NCBI RefSeq assembly: GCF_001043175.1
Contig: NZ_CP011494.1
Coordinates: forward strand, 1,240,001 to 1,304,000
Length of the DNA: 64,000 nt
DNA from: Marinobacter psychrophilus
Lineage (GTDB): Bacteria; Pseudomonadota; Gammaproteobacteria; Pseudomonadales; Oleiphilaceae
Direction: 5' to 3'
Shown here: positions 54,273 through 62,434 of the stretch, in pieces
How positions within the stretch are numbered: the stretch's first letter is position 1
Layout of the letters: the number at the start of each line of letters is the position of its first letter
Position numbers and translations under genes: made by a program
Notes under the pieces: generated by a model
Databases searched by the model: none
The model's input: only the letters and a program-made list of their open reading frames with translations
Told to the model about the DNA's origin: nothing

Positions 54273-54480
54273 TTAGCGTAAAAAACCTGAGGCAAGTTTG
54301 CGGTGCGATATCTGCCCCGCAGTTGAATTGCTGTTGGCAGCGCTACTAGGTGTCGTTAATAGACTACTGCTCTTTTCCTGCTGTTCATCACCGACGTAGT
54401 TTACCGCCTGACGTTTCGCGACTTAGAGGCCAGTACGCCACACAATCGAACCCGAGCAACACCAAACCACCCCACACAAT

Positions 54481-55107
54481 ATGGAAACCATTGTGAGCAC
54501 AATGAACAAATTCCGCTTTATCAGCTCTGCCCCTAACACCGACCAACTACACGCCATCATTATTGAATCGCGGAACCACGAACAGGCTCTAGGCTCCATG
54601 CGGGCCAAGCTGACCCAGGACGAGAAAGTCGTGTCCGTCAATGTTCACCAGGATGGCAACTGGCTTGTGATCGAGGGGGAGCCACTAGAGGCAAGCCAGA
54701 TCATCTCACACCCCGATTACGAGAACCCGGGCGCATTGATTGAAGGCCCGGCCATCGCATCCGAAGATGTTAAAAGCACTGCAGTGGTCACCCAACCCGA
54801 GAAACGCGGCAGGGGCTTCAAAGTCTCCGGCTCGCCCACACCTTCCCTGCCAAAGCCTGGCGCTATCGGCGTTTCCGGAGAACCGTTGATCGTGGTCATC
54901 ATGGGGTCCGTAAGTGGACTGCTCCTCATTGCGGCACTGATTGGCGCTGTAGCGATTAACTGGTTATACGTACCCAGTGCACCACTCATGATGCTGACGC
55001 TCTTCTCTCCACCTCTGGCCGCCCTCGTAATCACCTTTATCCTGAAGTACCTCGCCGGTATCCTCGCCACACTGCTTCGCATGGAAGTAGCCAACAAAGC
55101 CGAATAA
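54481..55107 (+). CDS. Hypothetical membrane protein
   Basis: Up to 208 residues. The first ~70 form a soluble domain (SAPNTDQLHAIIIESRNHEQ, VNVHQDGNWLVIEGEPLEA), then a proline-rich linker (about 110-135), then two transmembrane helices (LIVVIMGSVSGLLLIAALIG and LMMLTLFSPPLAALVITF) and a short tail. No family recognised. The start may be Met8 (54502). No clear ribosome site at either. Coding is supported by the ordered hydrophobic pattern and the long uninterrupted frame. Confidence 0.6.
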   Translation: METIVSTMNKFRFISSAPNTDQLHAIIIESRNHEQALGSMRAKLTQDEKVVSVNVHQDGNWLVIEGEPLEASQIISHPDYENPGALIEGPAIASEDVKSTAVVTQPEKRGRGFKVSGSPTPSLPKPGAIGVSGEPLIVVIMGSVSGLLLIAALIGAVAINWLYVPSAPLMMLTLFSPPLAALVITFILKYLAGILATLLRMEVANKAE

Positions 55108-55599
55108 ACGGAACCGCAGATACAATCAATTGATCAGGCCGGGAGGCGAAAGCCAACCGGTCTCATGTCAGAAGGGCGAAAGCTTTTTCTAGTTATTGGT
55201 GTTCGTTAGTCTAACGCGCCTGCCCCTCTGATCTACGGAACGACTTGTGCCATTAACAAACAGTCATCCAGTGCCCTTTGGGGCCGAGATAGCTCTGACA
55301 AACTCTGATTAAACTCAGCCTGTTTGTGAGGTCTGATCAGGTGGTCAATCGGCATGAGAACCGCCGGACAATGACTGCCACCCAGCGTGCACTAGGCAAT
55401 TTAAATGGAGTAGCCCTCCACCGGACATCGGTACAACCTTCAAAAAATAACTGTGAAGCTATTTTCCGGGCTGGGAAGCCCCCGATGTTCGGTCTAAATG
55501 CGCGCAATTCGTAATTGGAGGCATATCAGCCAGTTTTTTTCTTGCAGCGGGGCCTAGTTATGAAAGACTGAGTTGGAATTCAAAGCTGGAGCGTTTGAT
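55108..55599. other. Intergenic region within the island
   Basis: Contains the small COG0523-like fragment at 55230-55354 and otherwise no recognisable gene. A 62-codon plus-strand frame at 55326-55514 has no support. GGAG at 55588 serves the next gene. Confidence 0.4.
55230..55354 (-). pseudogene. Possible COG0523 GTPase C-terminal fragment
   Basis: The minus-strand frame reads KQAEFNQSLSELSRPQRAL then DDCLLMAQVVP and stop. It resembles the end of the intact COG0523 gene at 47.7 kb ([14 protein letters not shown]), with similarity also in the DNA on both sides of a ~30-base insertion. Too short to be certain. Confidence 0.3.
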
Positions 55600-55815
55600 A
55601 TGAATGAAGAGAAGACTCTTGCTGAACTCCGGGAACTTACCTATCTGGAGGTTCTTGAACTGTTTGACGGAGACCAGGTCGCTGCTGGTCAGTGGTTATC
55701 ATCATCCATTCGTGCCCTTGGCAACCACCCACCAATCTCGCTCATGGGAACTAAACCGGGCCTCCAAAAAATCCGGAATTTGGTAAGGAAATGGGGAGAG
55801 GGTGCAGTTTCATAG
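55600..55815 (+). CDS. DUF2384 (MbcA/ParS/Xre antitoxin C-terminal) protein, no toxin partner
   Basis: From the ATG at 55600 (GGAG eight bases before) 71 residues: TYLEVLELFDGDQVAAGQWL, then IRALGNHPPISLMGTKPG and a helical end. This matches the DUF2384 toxin-binding domain of Xre/MbcA/ParS antitoxins (W..P..ALG..P..L..T..G). It lacks the N-terminal Xre HTH, and no RES-domain toxin gene lies next to it. It may be a solitary antitoxin (anti-addiction), a regulator, or the remains of a lost pair. Confidence 0.75.
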   Translation: MNEEKTLAELRELTYLEVLELFDGDQVAAGQWLSSSIRALGNHPPISLMGTKPGLQKIRNLVRKWGEGAVS

Positions 55816-56018
55816 ATGTGTCCCCCCCAGATCGGTAGTGGCAACAGATTGGAACTAGCACTCTACCACCAGAATTCACCGCGCCAAAAAATAAACCCCG
55901 TTTGATCAGTTTTCGACGAAATACCTGCCTTATTGCAATTTTCGCTTAATTACACCGCCCAACGATTGCTTGAGTTTCCGTAATATTGAACTGCATTCAA
56001 TACTAATCGGAGACAAAG

Positions 56019-56228
56019 ATGGAAAAACCAAAATTGCAAATGTACTTCACCGATACGGAAGTGGGGGACTACTCGGTATCCTCTGGCATCATCCGGCGCT
56101 GGGTACGTGAAGGCCAATTTCCTCAGGGAAAAAAGCTTAGCTCAGGGTCAACGCGGTGGCTAAGAGCCGATATTGAAAAATTCGATCAGGAGGTGCTTCG
56201 TCGAAATGATACGGCGTTCACGGAGTGA
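56019..56228 (+). CDS. AlpA-like small HTH regulator
   Basis: A 69-residue DNA-binding protein with an AlpA/excisionase-type winged HTH: EVGDYSVSSGIIRRWVREGQF and GKKLSSGSTRWLRADIEKFD. Such proteins regulate integrase or excise P4-like islands. Ribosome site GGAGAC eight bases upstream. Placed in the middle of the island, it could control excision or the genes that follow. Confidence 0.78.
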   Translation: MEKPKLQMYFTDTEVGDYSVSSGIIRRWVREGQFPQGKKLSSGSTRWLRADIEKFDQEVLRRNDTAFTE

Positions 56229-56571
56229 ACGTTGCACCTAGGGCAAGGAATTCGTCTAGATTGGCAGGTTGTGAGGTGAGTCTCGTGACCGGGTAATATA
56301 AGTGGCAACATGCATGGCCCGAAATACCAGAACAGTCGTTATCCGCCAAAAAACACTGCTGGAGATGCCTCATCTCTCCAGCAGTCGTCTCTCTACTCTA
56401 CCTTGTCGACTGCCGACAGAAACGTTCTTCGTCGTCGAGAGTCGACGAAAAAACTCTTTTAAAAACAACAATTTGTAACAAATCTACCTCTTGCACCTCC
56501 GATGATTTCCGATAGTTTTAAGGTGTACCCCGGATGCCGGGATTAACCTGAAATCATTAGAGGTAACCTAT
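56229..56571. other. Intergenic region with a hairpin
   Basis: Holds the 56356-56384 hairpin and, near 56420-56460, several TCGTCGA/TCGACGA copies. Promoter of the following small genes is expected at 56500-56560. No gene. Confidence 0.45.
56356..56384 (+). terminator. Terminator-like hairpin
   Basis: CTGCTGGAGA and TCTCCAGCAG form a perfect 10-base stem with a nine-base loop, followed by TCGTCTCTCT. It lies 127 bases after the AlpA-like gene. Confidence 0.55.
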
Positions 56572-56814
56572 ATGACGAACACTATTGAAGAAATCAACGA
56601 GCTGTTAATCCAAGCCCTCGCACTCGCCCAGAATATTGATCGTGTCAAAGAGATCGAGGTGGTTCTGACCTGCCACAAAATCCAGGGACAGGGGTTCGTA
56701 CTCCAAAAGCAGCTTAATGAACAAAGCAGAACCAACTTAATCCCAAGAACTCCTCAGGATATTGGTGATCAGCTGGGCTCAATTAAGAAAAACACCTGGT
56801 TCAGGGTTGCTTGA
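56572..56814 (+). CDS. Small hypothetical protein
   Basis: An 80-residue, largely helical protein (TIEEINELLIQALALAQNID, then KEIEVVLTCHKIQ). No family recognised. AGAGG stands nine bases before the ATG. It forms a small operon with the next gene (48 bases apart), and both lie just upstream of the BREX-type genes. Real coding is likely from the ribosome site and pairing, not from homology. Confidence 0.6.
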   Translation: MTNTIEEINELLIQALALAQNIDRVKEIEVVLTCHKIQGQGFVLQKQLNEQSRTNLIPRTPQDIGDQLGSIKKNTWFRVA

Positions 56815-56862
56815 ACGAAATGTCCGGCAGGGACGCCGGACTCTATTTTGCGAGGTGATATT

Positions 56863-57066
56863 ATGGAAATTCAAAAACAGGCAGAAATACTCCAGACAAT
56901 CCTAACAGCCGACCCGGATATCAGTGAGATACATCTCATCTTCCACCTACGCTGGGACGACTGTACGGCTACCGTAGAACTTTTCTGGAGCGTCGATGAG
57001 CCAGACCGGCATTACATGGCCATTGATTTCGATATGAGGAACGACTGGTATCCTCTCGGAAGCTGA
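56863..57066 (+). CDS. Small hypothetical acidic protein
   Basis: 67 residues from the ATG at 56863, which follows GAGGTGATATT. Acidic, with a short helix (EIQKQAEILQTILTADPDIS) and two strands (EIHLIFHLRWDD, TATVELFWSVDEPD). Not recognised. Its acidic, compact nature recalls small accessory or inhibitor proteins, but that is speculation. Confidence 0.58.
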   Translation: MEIQKQAEILQTILTADPDISEIHLIFHLRWDDCTATVELFWSVDEPDRHYMAIDFDMRNDWYPLGS

Positions 57067-57402
57067 TTCGTCGTTTTGCAAAGCTCTCCGCATGCCTTTT
57101 ATGTGCGGGGAGTCTCCCGAACTCCTCGCAAGATACATACCATATTTATCGGCCCTCCTTGATTCAAAACACTCCTCGAACGTGAAACGCCTCATTAGGT
57201 TGTAAAGAGCGACTTTTTTGTCGCAGTACTGGCGTAAAATTCGTACAAACGCCCAACATTTTCGCTCTATGTAGGTCTATACCGGCCAATGCGGTTGTTA
57301 CGTTTGAACTAGCGCTATATATTGGTTGCTCATTATTTTGGGCGCTTTCCAGTCGCCCAATCGCTTGTGAACAGCGCTATGCAAGAACAGGGGAACGAAC
57401 CC
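57067..57402. other. Promoter region of the BREX-type operon
   Basis: Begins with a hairpin (57084-57112) that closes the preceding small genes. The part from 57190 to 57400 should hold the promoter and any operator for the HTH protein. No convincing gene; the longer frame from 57322 is an extension of the HTH gene. Confidence 0.45.
57084..57112 (+). terminator. Terminator-like hairpin
   Basis: CTCTCCGCA and TGCGGGGAG pair over nine bases with one wobble and an 11-base loop, 18 bases after the stop of the small acidic protein gene. Weak T content follows. Confidence 0.5.
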
Positions 57403-57606
57403 ATGACCGAACTGGATGATCGATGGTTGTCAGTCAGCGAAATCGCCAAGTATCTGGGGGTCAGCAACGATACGGTATACAGGTGGATTGACAAGCAAAC
57501 GATGCCGGCTCACCGCGTAGGCCGGGCATGGAAGTTTAAAAAGGACGAAGTCGATGGATGGGTTCGCAATCGCGGCGCAAGCGATGGAAATAGCGCCAAT
57601 GCCTAA
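57403..57606 (+). CDS. Excisionase-type HTH protein, first gene of the BREX-type operon
   Basis: 67 residues from the ATG at 57403 (GGGGAACG upstream). A MerR/excisionase-type winged HTH fills it: WLSVSEIAKYLGVSNDTVYRWI, then QTMPAHRVGRAWKFKKDEVDGW. Its end overlaps the next gene's start by 8 bases, so it is co-translated with the BREX-type genes. Probably an autoregulator of the operon; it differs from the larger WYL-domain BrxR regulators of other BREX loci. Confidence 0.8.
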   Translation: MTELDDRWLSVSEIAKYLGVSNDTVYRWIDKQTMPAHRVGRAWKFKKDEVDGWVRNRGASDGNSANA

Positions 57607-58387
57607 CGATAAACAGCTTGCCCGTTTTGGGTTTCGATTTGAGCGCGGCGGCACCCACAGCTCGCGAACCATGATGCTAGACGAATTGACGGCGCTACTG
57701 AGCTACGTTGATCGCTCAGAGGCAGAAAAGGCTGACTACCTGCACGCCATAGAGGCAGACAACTGCTTGGGCAAACGCTCAGGTAAAACTCGCCGCCTCA
57801 CCTACAGGCACTTGGCAGAGTTGTATTCTCTCGACACAAACCATCTACTCTTCCGCACCTTGCTTTATTTCTGGCAGCGTGATGAAGAAGGAAGACCAAT
57901 GCTGGCGCTTTTAGCAACTTACGCCAGAGACTCTATTTTTCGCACCAGTGCGTCGTTGATTCTCAAAGCACCGGAAGGCTCAATCATCACCCGTGATTCG
58001 GTCGAAGAACGTATAGACAGCCTGGAACCAGGCCGCTTCAGCAAAGCTACTCTAAAATCCACAGCCCAGAACATCAACTCCAGCTGGACTAAATCTGGCC
58101 ACCTGACGGGGCGAAACAAGAAAACAAGAAGCCGGGCCATTCCGACACCGAGCAGCGCCGCCTATGCATTGTTGCTGGGTTACTTAACCGGCGCCCGTGG
58201 GCAAGGTTTGTTCAGCACTGAATATACAAAGCTGCTGGACTGCTCCAAGGAGCAAGTCATTGAATTGGCCGAACAGGCCTCCCGCAGGGGATGGATAACC
58301 TATAAGCGGGTTGGGAGTGTTATCGAGGTCTTGTTCCCCAGCCATATTAATCAGCAAGAACAGGAGTGGTTACGTGAGCAGGGTTAA
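57599..58387 (+). CDS. BREX-type locus protein in the BrxA position
   Basis: 262 residues from the ATG at 57599, overlapping the HTH gene. Largely helical: MMLDELTALLSYV, HLAELYSLDTNHLLFRTLLY, MLALLATYARDSIFRTSASL, FSKATLKSTAQNINSSWTKS, then YALLLGYLTGARGQGLFSTE and RRGWITYKRVGSVIEVLFP. BrxA (DUF1819) of type 1 BREX is nearer 200 residues and does not look the same to me; this may be a divergent BrxA-like protein with a C-terminal winged-helix part. The call rests mainly on its position before BrxB and BrxC. Confidence 0.6.
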   Translation: MPNDKQLARFGFRFERGGTHSSRTMMLDELTALLSYVDRSEAEKADYLHAIEADNCLGKRSGKTRRLTYRHLAELYSLDTNHLLFRTLLYFWQRDEEGRPMLALLATYARDSIFRTSASLILKAPEGSIITRDSVEERIDSLEPGRFSKATLKSTAQNINSSWTKSGHLTGRNKKTRSRAIPTPSSAAYALLLGYLTGARGQGLFSTEYTKLLDCSKEQVIELAEQASRRGWITYKRVGSVIEVLFPSHINQQEQEWLREQG

Positions 58388-58922
58388 ACGCCTGATTCAA
58401 TCGTATGGACGGCACATTGCTGTCCCCTGGCGAGATGACGCCGCAGCCGCTCAGCGGGTTATTTTCTGCGTCTATAACGAAAACGAAGAGCGATGGCTCA
58501 GAGCGAGGGTAGACGAATTTGAAATAGTCACCCGTCAGTCGGGACACGACTGGGCGTTGTTCGATCTGACCAACAGCTTCGCCAGTTGGCTAAGCACCCA
58601 ACGGTATGCCAAAAGCTATTTCCAGAAACCGCACCTGCTGGCCACTGTTTTGCCCAAATACCTCGACTACATCGTCAGCGATTTAGAGCGTGTTCTGAAA
58701 GAGAAGAATGCAGACAACAACACCGTGGTAGCCGTACAAGGTGTTGGCTCCCTGTTCGGATTTCTCAAGGTCAAAGACGTTGTAGATAAGCTGGCGCCCC
58801 TGGTACAGGGGCGGCTGCTAGTTTTGTTCCCCGGCAGTTATGAAAACAACAACTACCGGTTATTGGACGGTTACGACGGGTGGAACTATCTCGCAGTGCC
58901 GATAACCGCAGACAAGGATTAA
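58374..58922 (+). CDS. brxB: BREX protein BrxB (DUF1788)
   Basis: 182 residues from GTG 58374, which is preceded by CAGGAG at the right distance and overlaps the previous gene by 14 bases; the longer frame from 58311 lies inside that gene. The DUF1788 signature is the C-terminal LVLFPGSYENNNYRLLDGYD and GWNYLAVPI, with VIFCVYNENEERWLRARVDE near the N terminus. BrxB is a core BREX component of unknown biochemical role. Next gene is BrxC, 15 bases on. Confidence 0.9.
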   Translation: MSRVKRLIQSYGRHIAVPWRDDAAAAQRVIFCVYNENEERWLRARVDEFEIVTRQSGHDWALFDLTNSFASWLSTQRYAKSYFQKPHLLATVLPKYLDYIVSDLERVLKEKNADNNTVVAVQGVGSLFGFLKVKDVVDKLAPLVQGRLLVLFPGSYENNNYRLLDGYDGWNYLAVPITADKD

Positions 58923-58937
58923 GGAAAGAGGCTGTTC

Positions 58938-61900
58938 ATGAAGAATCGTGAGATTTATCAGAAAGATCCGACCACCCGCAAATTGGTTAACGAAGGGGTG
59001 GCCACTGTTAACGATGACACCACTAGTCAGGCCCTGGCGGTGCTCCGCTATGAGCTGGAAACCTTTGTGTGCGATGGCCAGTACGAAAAGGGCATGTCTC
59101 ACATTCTGGAAACCTACCTGAAAAACATCGATCAGGCACAGCAGCCAGCAGTATGGGTAAGCGGGTTCTACGGTTCTGGTAAATCCCACTTGGTTAAAAT
59201 GCTGCGAACTCTGTGGGTCGATAGCCAGTTTGAAGACGGTGCTACTGCCCGGGGCATCGCTAACCTGCCCCAAGGGGTCCGCGACCATTTACAGGAACTA
59301 AGTACCCAAGCTAAACGCCATGGAGGCTTGCACGCCGCATCTGGAACCCTCGGTTCTGGCGCCAGCGGCAGCGTGCGACTAGCGCTGCTGCGCATTTTGT
59401 TCAAGTCTGCAGGGCTGCCCGAGCAATATCCGGTCGCCCGCTTCGTGATGTGGCTGAAGCACGAGGGTATTTACGACCAGGTGCGCCAGAGCGTCGAGTC
59501 TAAAGGTTACGAATGGCAGGAAGAGCTGGATAACTTCTACGTGGCTGAAGGCCTGCATGAGGCTCTGGTTCAGGCCAAGCCTGCGCTGTTTTCGTCGCCC
59601 ACATCCTGCGTGGAAACCCTCAACAACCTTCATCCGTTTGTTCAGGACATCTCCAGCGACGATATGCTCAAAGCAATCCGCCTGACACTAACCAAAGACG
59701 GTAAATTCCCGCTCACATTGATCGTTCTGGACGAGGTGCAGCAGTTTATCGGCGAAGACAGTCAGCGTTCCATCGCCGTACAAGAAGCCGTAGAGGCGTG
59801 CTGCAAAAACTTTGGCGGCAAATTGCTCTTCATCGGTACCGGCCAAACAGCCGTCACCGGCACCAGTAACCTGAAGAAACTCGAAGGCCGTTTTACCATC
59901 CGCGTTGAGCTGTCCGATGCCGATGTCGATGCGGTTATCCGGCAGGTCATTCTGGCCAAGAAGCCAGAAGCCAAGACACGTGTCGAACAAGTTCTGCAAA
60001 CCAACGTAGGGGAAATCTCCCGACACTTGGCCGGCACTACCATCGGCCATCGCCAGGATGATTTGCCATATTTCCCCCAAGACTACCCGATTTTACCGGT
60101 ACGCCGGCGCTTCTGGGAAAACACCCTGAGAATACTGGACCAGACTGGTACCGACAGCCAGTTACGCAACCAGCTCAGCATGATCCACAAAGTCATTCAG
60201 ACCAACTTGGATGATCCGCTCGGCCATGTGGTACCGGCGGACTACCTCTACTTCGACTCCGCCGACAAGTTGCTTCAGTCTCGTATCTTGCCCCGCAAGG
60301 TGCATGAAAAAACCATGAGCTGGATAAAGGGTTCGGAGGATCAGCGCCTGATGGCTCGTGCCTGCGGTCTGGTTTTCCTGATCAATAAATTGGGCGGACA
60401 AAACAACGAAATCGGCATCCGGGCTAACGTGGACTCCCTGGCAGACCTGCTCGTGAAGGATCTTTCCAATGGTAGCAGTAGCTTACGTAGCAAACTGCCC
60501 GGGCTGTTGGACAACTGCGAACTACTGATGAAAGTGGGTGAGGAATACCGCATCCAGACCGAAGAAAGTGCCGCCTGGACCGACGAATTTCTCAGCCAAC
60601 GCTCAGCACTCTCTAACGAAGCGCATCGTATTCACGCGGAACGCGATGACCGAATACGCCGGATGTTCGGCGATGTGACTCGCAAGCTGTCATTGATGCA
60701 AGGTGAAGCCAAAGTTACCCGGGATATTTACCCGGTGTTTGATGCCCAGCTTCCGAACGATGCCCGCCAGCGCATCTACGTGTGGATAAGGGATGGCTGG
60801 AGTGGTGATGAAAACTCCGTTCGGGCCGATGCTCGGCAGGCCGGCAACCAGTCGCCAACGATCTTTGTGTTTGTTCCCAAGCGTTCCGCAGACGACCTGC
60901 GCCACCACCTGATCGACTTCAAAGCGTCCAGTGCCACCCTGGATAAACGCGGCTCTCCTAATACGCCGGAAGGCACCGAAGCCAAAGCTGCCATGGAAAC
61001 CATCAAACAAACAGCAGAGGGCAAAATCCGCGAGCTACTCAGTGAAGTTTTCTCCGGTGCCCGGGTATTTCAAGGCGGAGGTAACGAAATTCTCGGCAAT
61101 AACTTGCAGGAGATGGTGCTAGAAGCGGCGAATAATGCCCTGCAGCGCCTGTATCCTAATTTCCATATTGCCGATCATAGTGGCTGGCAAAAGGCCTACG
61201 AGAAAGCCCAAAAGGGTGCACCAGATGCCCTTAAAGCTGTGGGTGACGACGGTGATCCCGCAAAGAACTCAGTGTGCAAGACTATTCTGGGCTTTATTGC
61301 TGGCGGCAAAAAAGGGACAGATATTCGCGATAACTTTGAGGGCTCGGGTTATGGGTGGTCGCGCGATGCTGTAGATGGTGGCCTTCAGATACTGCTGGTA
61401 GCAGGGGTGATTCGCGCCCAGGATGATCGCGGGCAGGTGGTTGAACCCTCCGCACTAGAACGCAAGAGCATCGGCAAAGCCTTTTTCAAAGTCGAATCGG
61501 CCAATGTCACGACACCGCAGCGCATCCAGATCCGCAAACTGCTGCAGAAAGTCGGCGTATCCGCCAAACAGAGTGAAGAGCTGGCCCATGTGCCGCTGTT
61601 TTTGCAGAAGGTGTCTGAACTGGCCGACAAAGCCGGTGGGGAGGCGCCCAAGCTGGAACGCCCGGACACCCAGTTCCTGGATGATATTCGACTGACCACC
61701 GGTAACGAACAACTATTGGCGCTCTATAACCGGCGGGATGAACTAATTCAAAGTATTGAGCGCTGGGAAAGCCTTGCCGAACGGATCCAGCAGCGTTGGC
61801 CCATCTGGACTACCCTCAAGCTCCTCGTAAACCACGCCAATGGCCTGAGTGATGCCGATGTCTACCGTACCCAAGTCAGCACTATCGAACAACAACGGCA

Positions 61901-62375
61901 ACTGCTGGAAGACCCGGACCCGATCGCCCCGCTGATTGCCAGCCTGACCCAAAGCCTGCGGGATGCCCTGAACACACTGAACCACGACTACCAGGCCCGG
62001 CATAAGCAGGGCATGAAACGCCTGGAGACGGATGCTAACTGGCAGCAGCTGGAACCAGAACAGCGCAATCAGTTGCTCGCCAGGCAGAAACTGACCCTTG
62101 CCGACCAACCTAAAGTAGCGGTCCAGTCCACCGACGAGGTGCTGAACACCCTAGACCATTACTCCCTGGCCACGTTCGCCGACCGGGTAGCGGCCCTGCC
62201 CAGCCGCTTTGATAACGTAGCGGTATCCGCTGCTGAGCTGTGTGAACCGGAAATCCAGTTTGTATCGGTACCACGACGTACCCTGAAAACCGAGGCAGAC
62301 ATTGATACCTGGGCTGAAGAGGTGAAAGACCAGCTCAAAAACGCACTGGCAAAGGGCCCAGTCTCGGTCAAATAA
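58938..62375 (+). CDS. brxC: BREX system P-loop ATPase BrxC
   Basis: 1145 residues, the usual size. The N-terminal AAA-like ATPase has Walker A GFYGSGKSH (residues 76-84) and Walker B LTLIVLDEVQQFIG (Asp265-Glu266), with a LLFIGTGQTAV sensor-like segment. A long helical C-terminal part (about residues 850-1080) contains coiled-coil stretches. BrxC is the large ATPase of BREX phage defence, acting with PglX methyltransferase and PglZ. GAAAGAGG precedes the start. Intact. Confidence 0.93.
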   Translation: MKNREIYQKDPTTRKLVNEGVATVNDDTTSQALAVLRYELETFVCDGQYEKGMSHILETYLKNIDQAQQPAVWVSGFYGSGKSHLVKMLRTLWVDSQFEDGATARGIANLPQGVRDHLQELSTQAKRHGGLHAASGTLGSGASGSVRLALLRILFKSAGLPEQYPVARFVMWLKHEGIYDQVRQSVESKGYEWQEELDNFYVAEGLHEALVQAKPALFSSPTSCVETLNNLHPFVQDISSDDMLKAIRLTLTKDGKFPLTLIVLDEVQQFIGEDSQRSIAVQEAVEACCKNFGGKLLFIGTGQTAVTGTSNLKKLEGRFTIRVELSDADVDAVIRQVILAKKPEAKTRVEQVLQTNVGEISRHLAGTTIGHRQDDLPYFPQDYPILPVRRRFWENTLRILDQTGTDSQLRNQLSMIHKVIQTNLDDPLGHVVPADYLYFDSADKLLQSRILPRKVHEKTMSWIKGSEDQRLMARACGLVFLINKLGGQNNEIGIRANVDSLADLLVKDLSNGSSSLRSKLPGLLDNCELLMKVGEEYRIQTEESAAWTDEFLSQRSALSNEAHRIHAERDDRIRRMFGDVTRKLSLMQGEAKVTRDIYPVFDAQLPNDARQRIYVWIRDGWSGDENSVRADARQAGNQSPTIFVFVPKRSADDLRHHLIDFKASSATLDKRGSPNTPEGTEAKAAMETIKQTAEGKIRELLSEVFSGARVFQGGGNEILGNNLQEMVLEAANNALQRLYPNFHIADHSGWQKAYEKAQKGAPDALKAVGDDGDPAKNSVCKTILGFIAGGKKGTDIRDNFEGSGYGWSRDAVDGGLQILLVAGVIRAQDDRGQVVEPSALERKSIGKAFFKVESANVTTPQRIQIRKLLQKVGVSAKQSEELAHVPLFLQKVSELADKAGGEAPKLERPDTQFLDDIRLTTGNEQLLALYNRRDELIQSIERWESLAERIQQRWPIWTTLKLLVNHANGLSDADVYRTQVSTIEQQRQLLEDPDPIAPLIASLTQSLRDALNTLNHDYQARHKQGMKRLETDANWQQLEPEQRNQLLARQKLTLADQPKVAVQSTDEVLNTLDHYSLATFADRVAALPSRFDNVAVSAAELCEPEIQFVSVPRRTLKTEADIDTWAEEVKDQLKNALAKGPVSVK

Positions 62376-62434
62376 CGGTCAATCAAAGAAAGAACTATCA
62401 AAAAAGGACCGCCAAAAAGAGGACTGCCAAAGCC

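Larger units (their letters stand above)
53790..54480. other. Gene-poor stretch between the DUF2971 gene and the membrane-protein gene
   Basis: Holds the 53956-54002 hairpin and the IS66 remnant. From 54280 to 54430 the minus strand has a ~45-codon frame (…QAVNYVGDEQQEK…) without start or recognised family. An 86-codon plus-strand frame through 53909-54169 crosses the hairpin and the IS66 remnant and is not real. Confidence 0.5.

Noticed and set aside
56400..56470. Rho-independent terminator in the TCGTCGA repeats
   Set aside because: The stem (TTCGTCG/CGACGAA) is followed by an A run on the plus strand and has no T run in the correct place on either strand.
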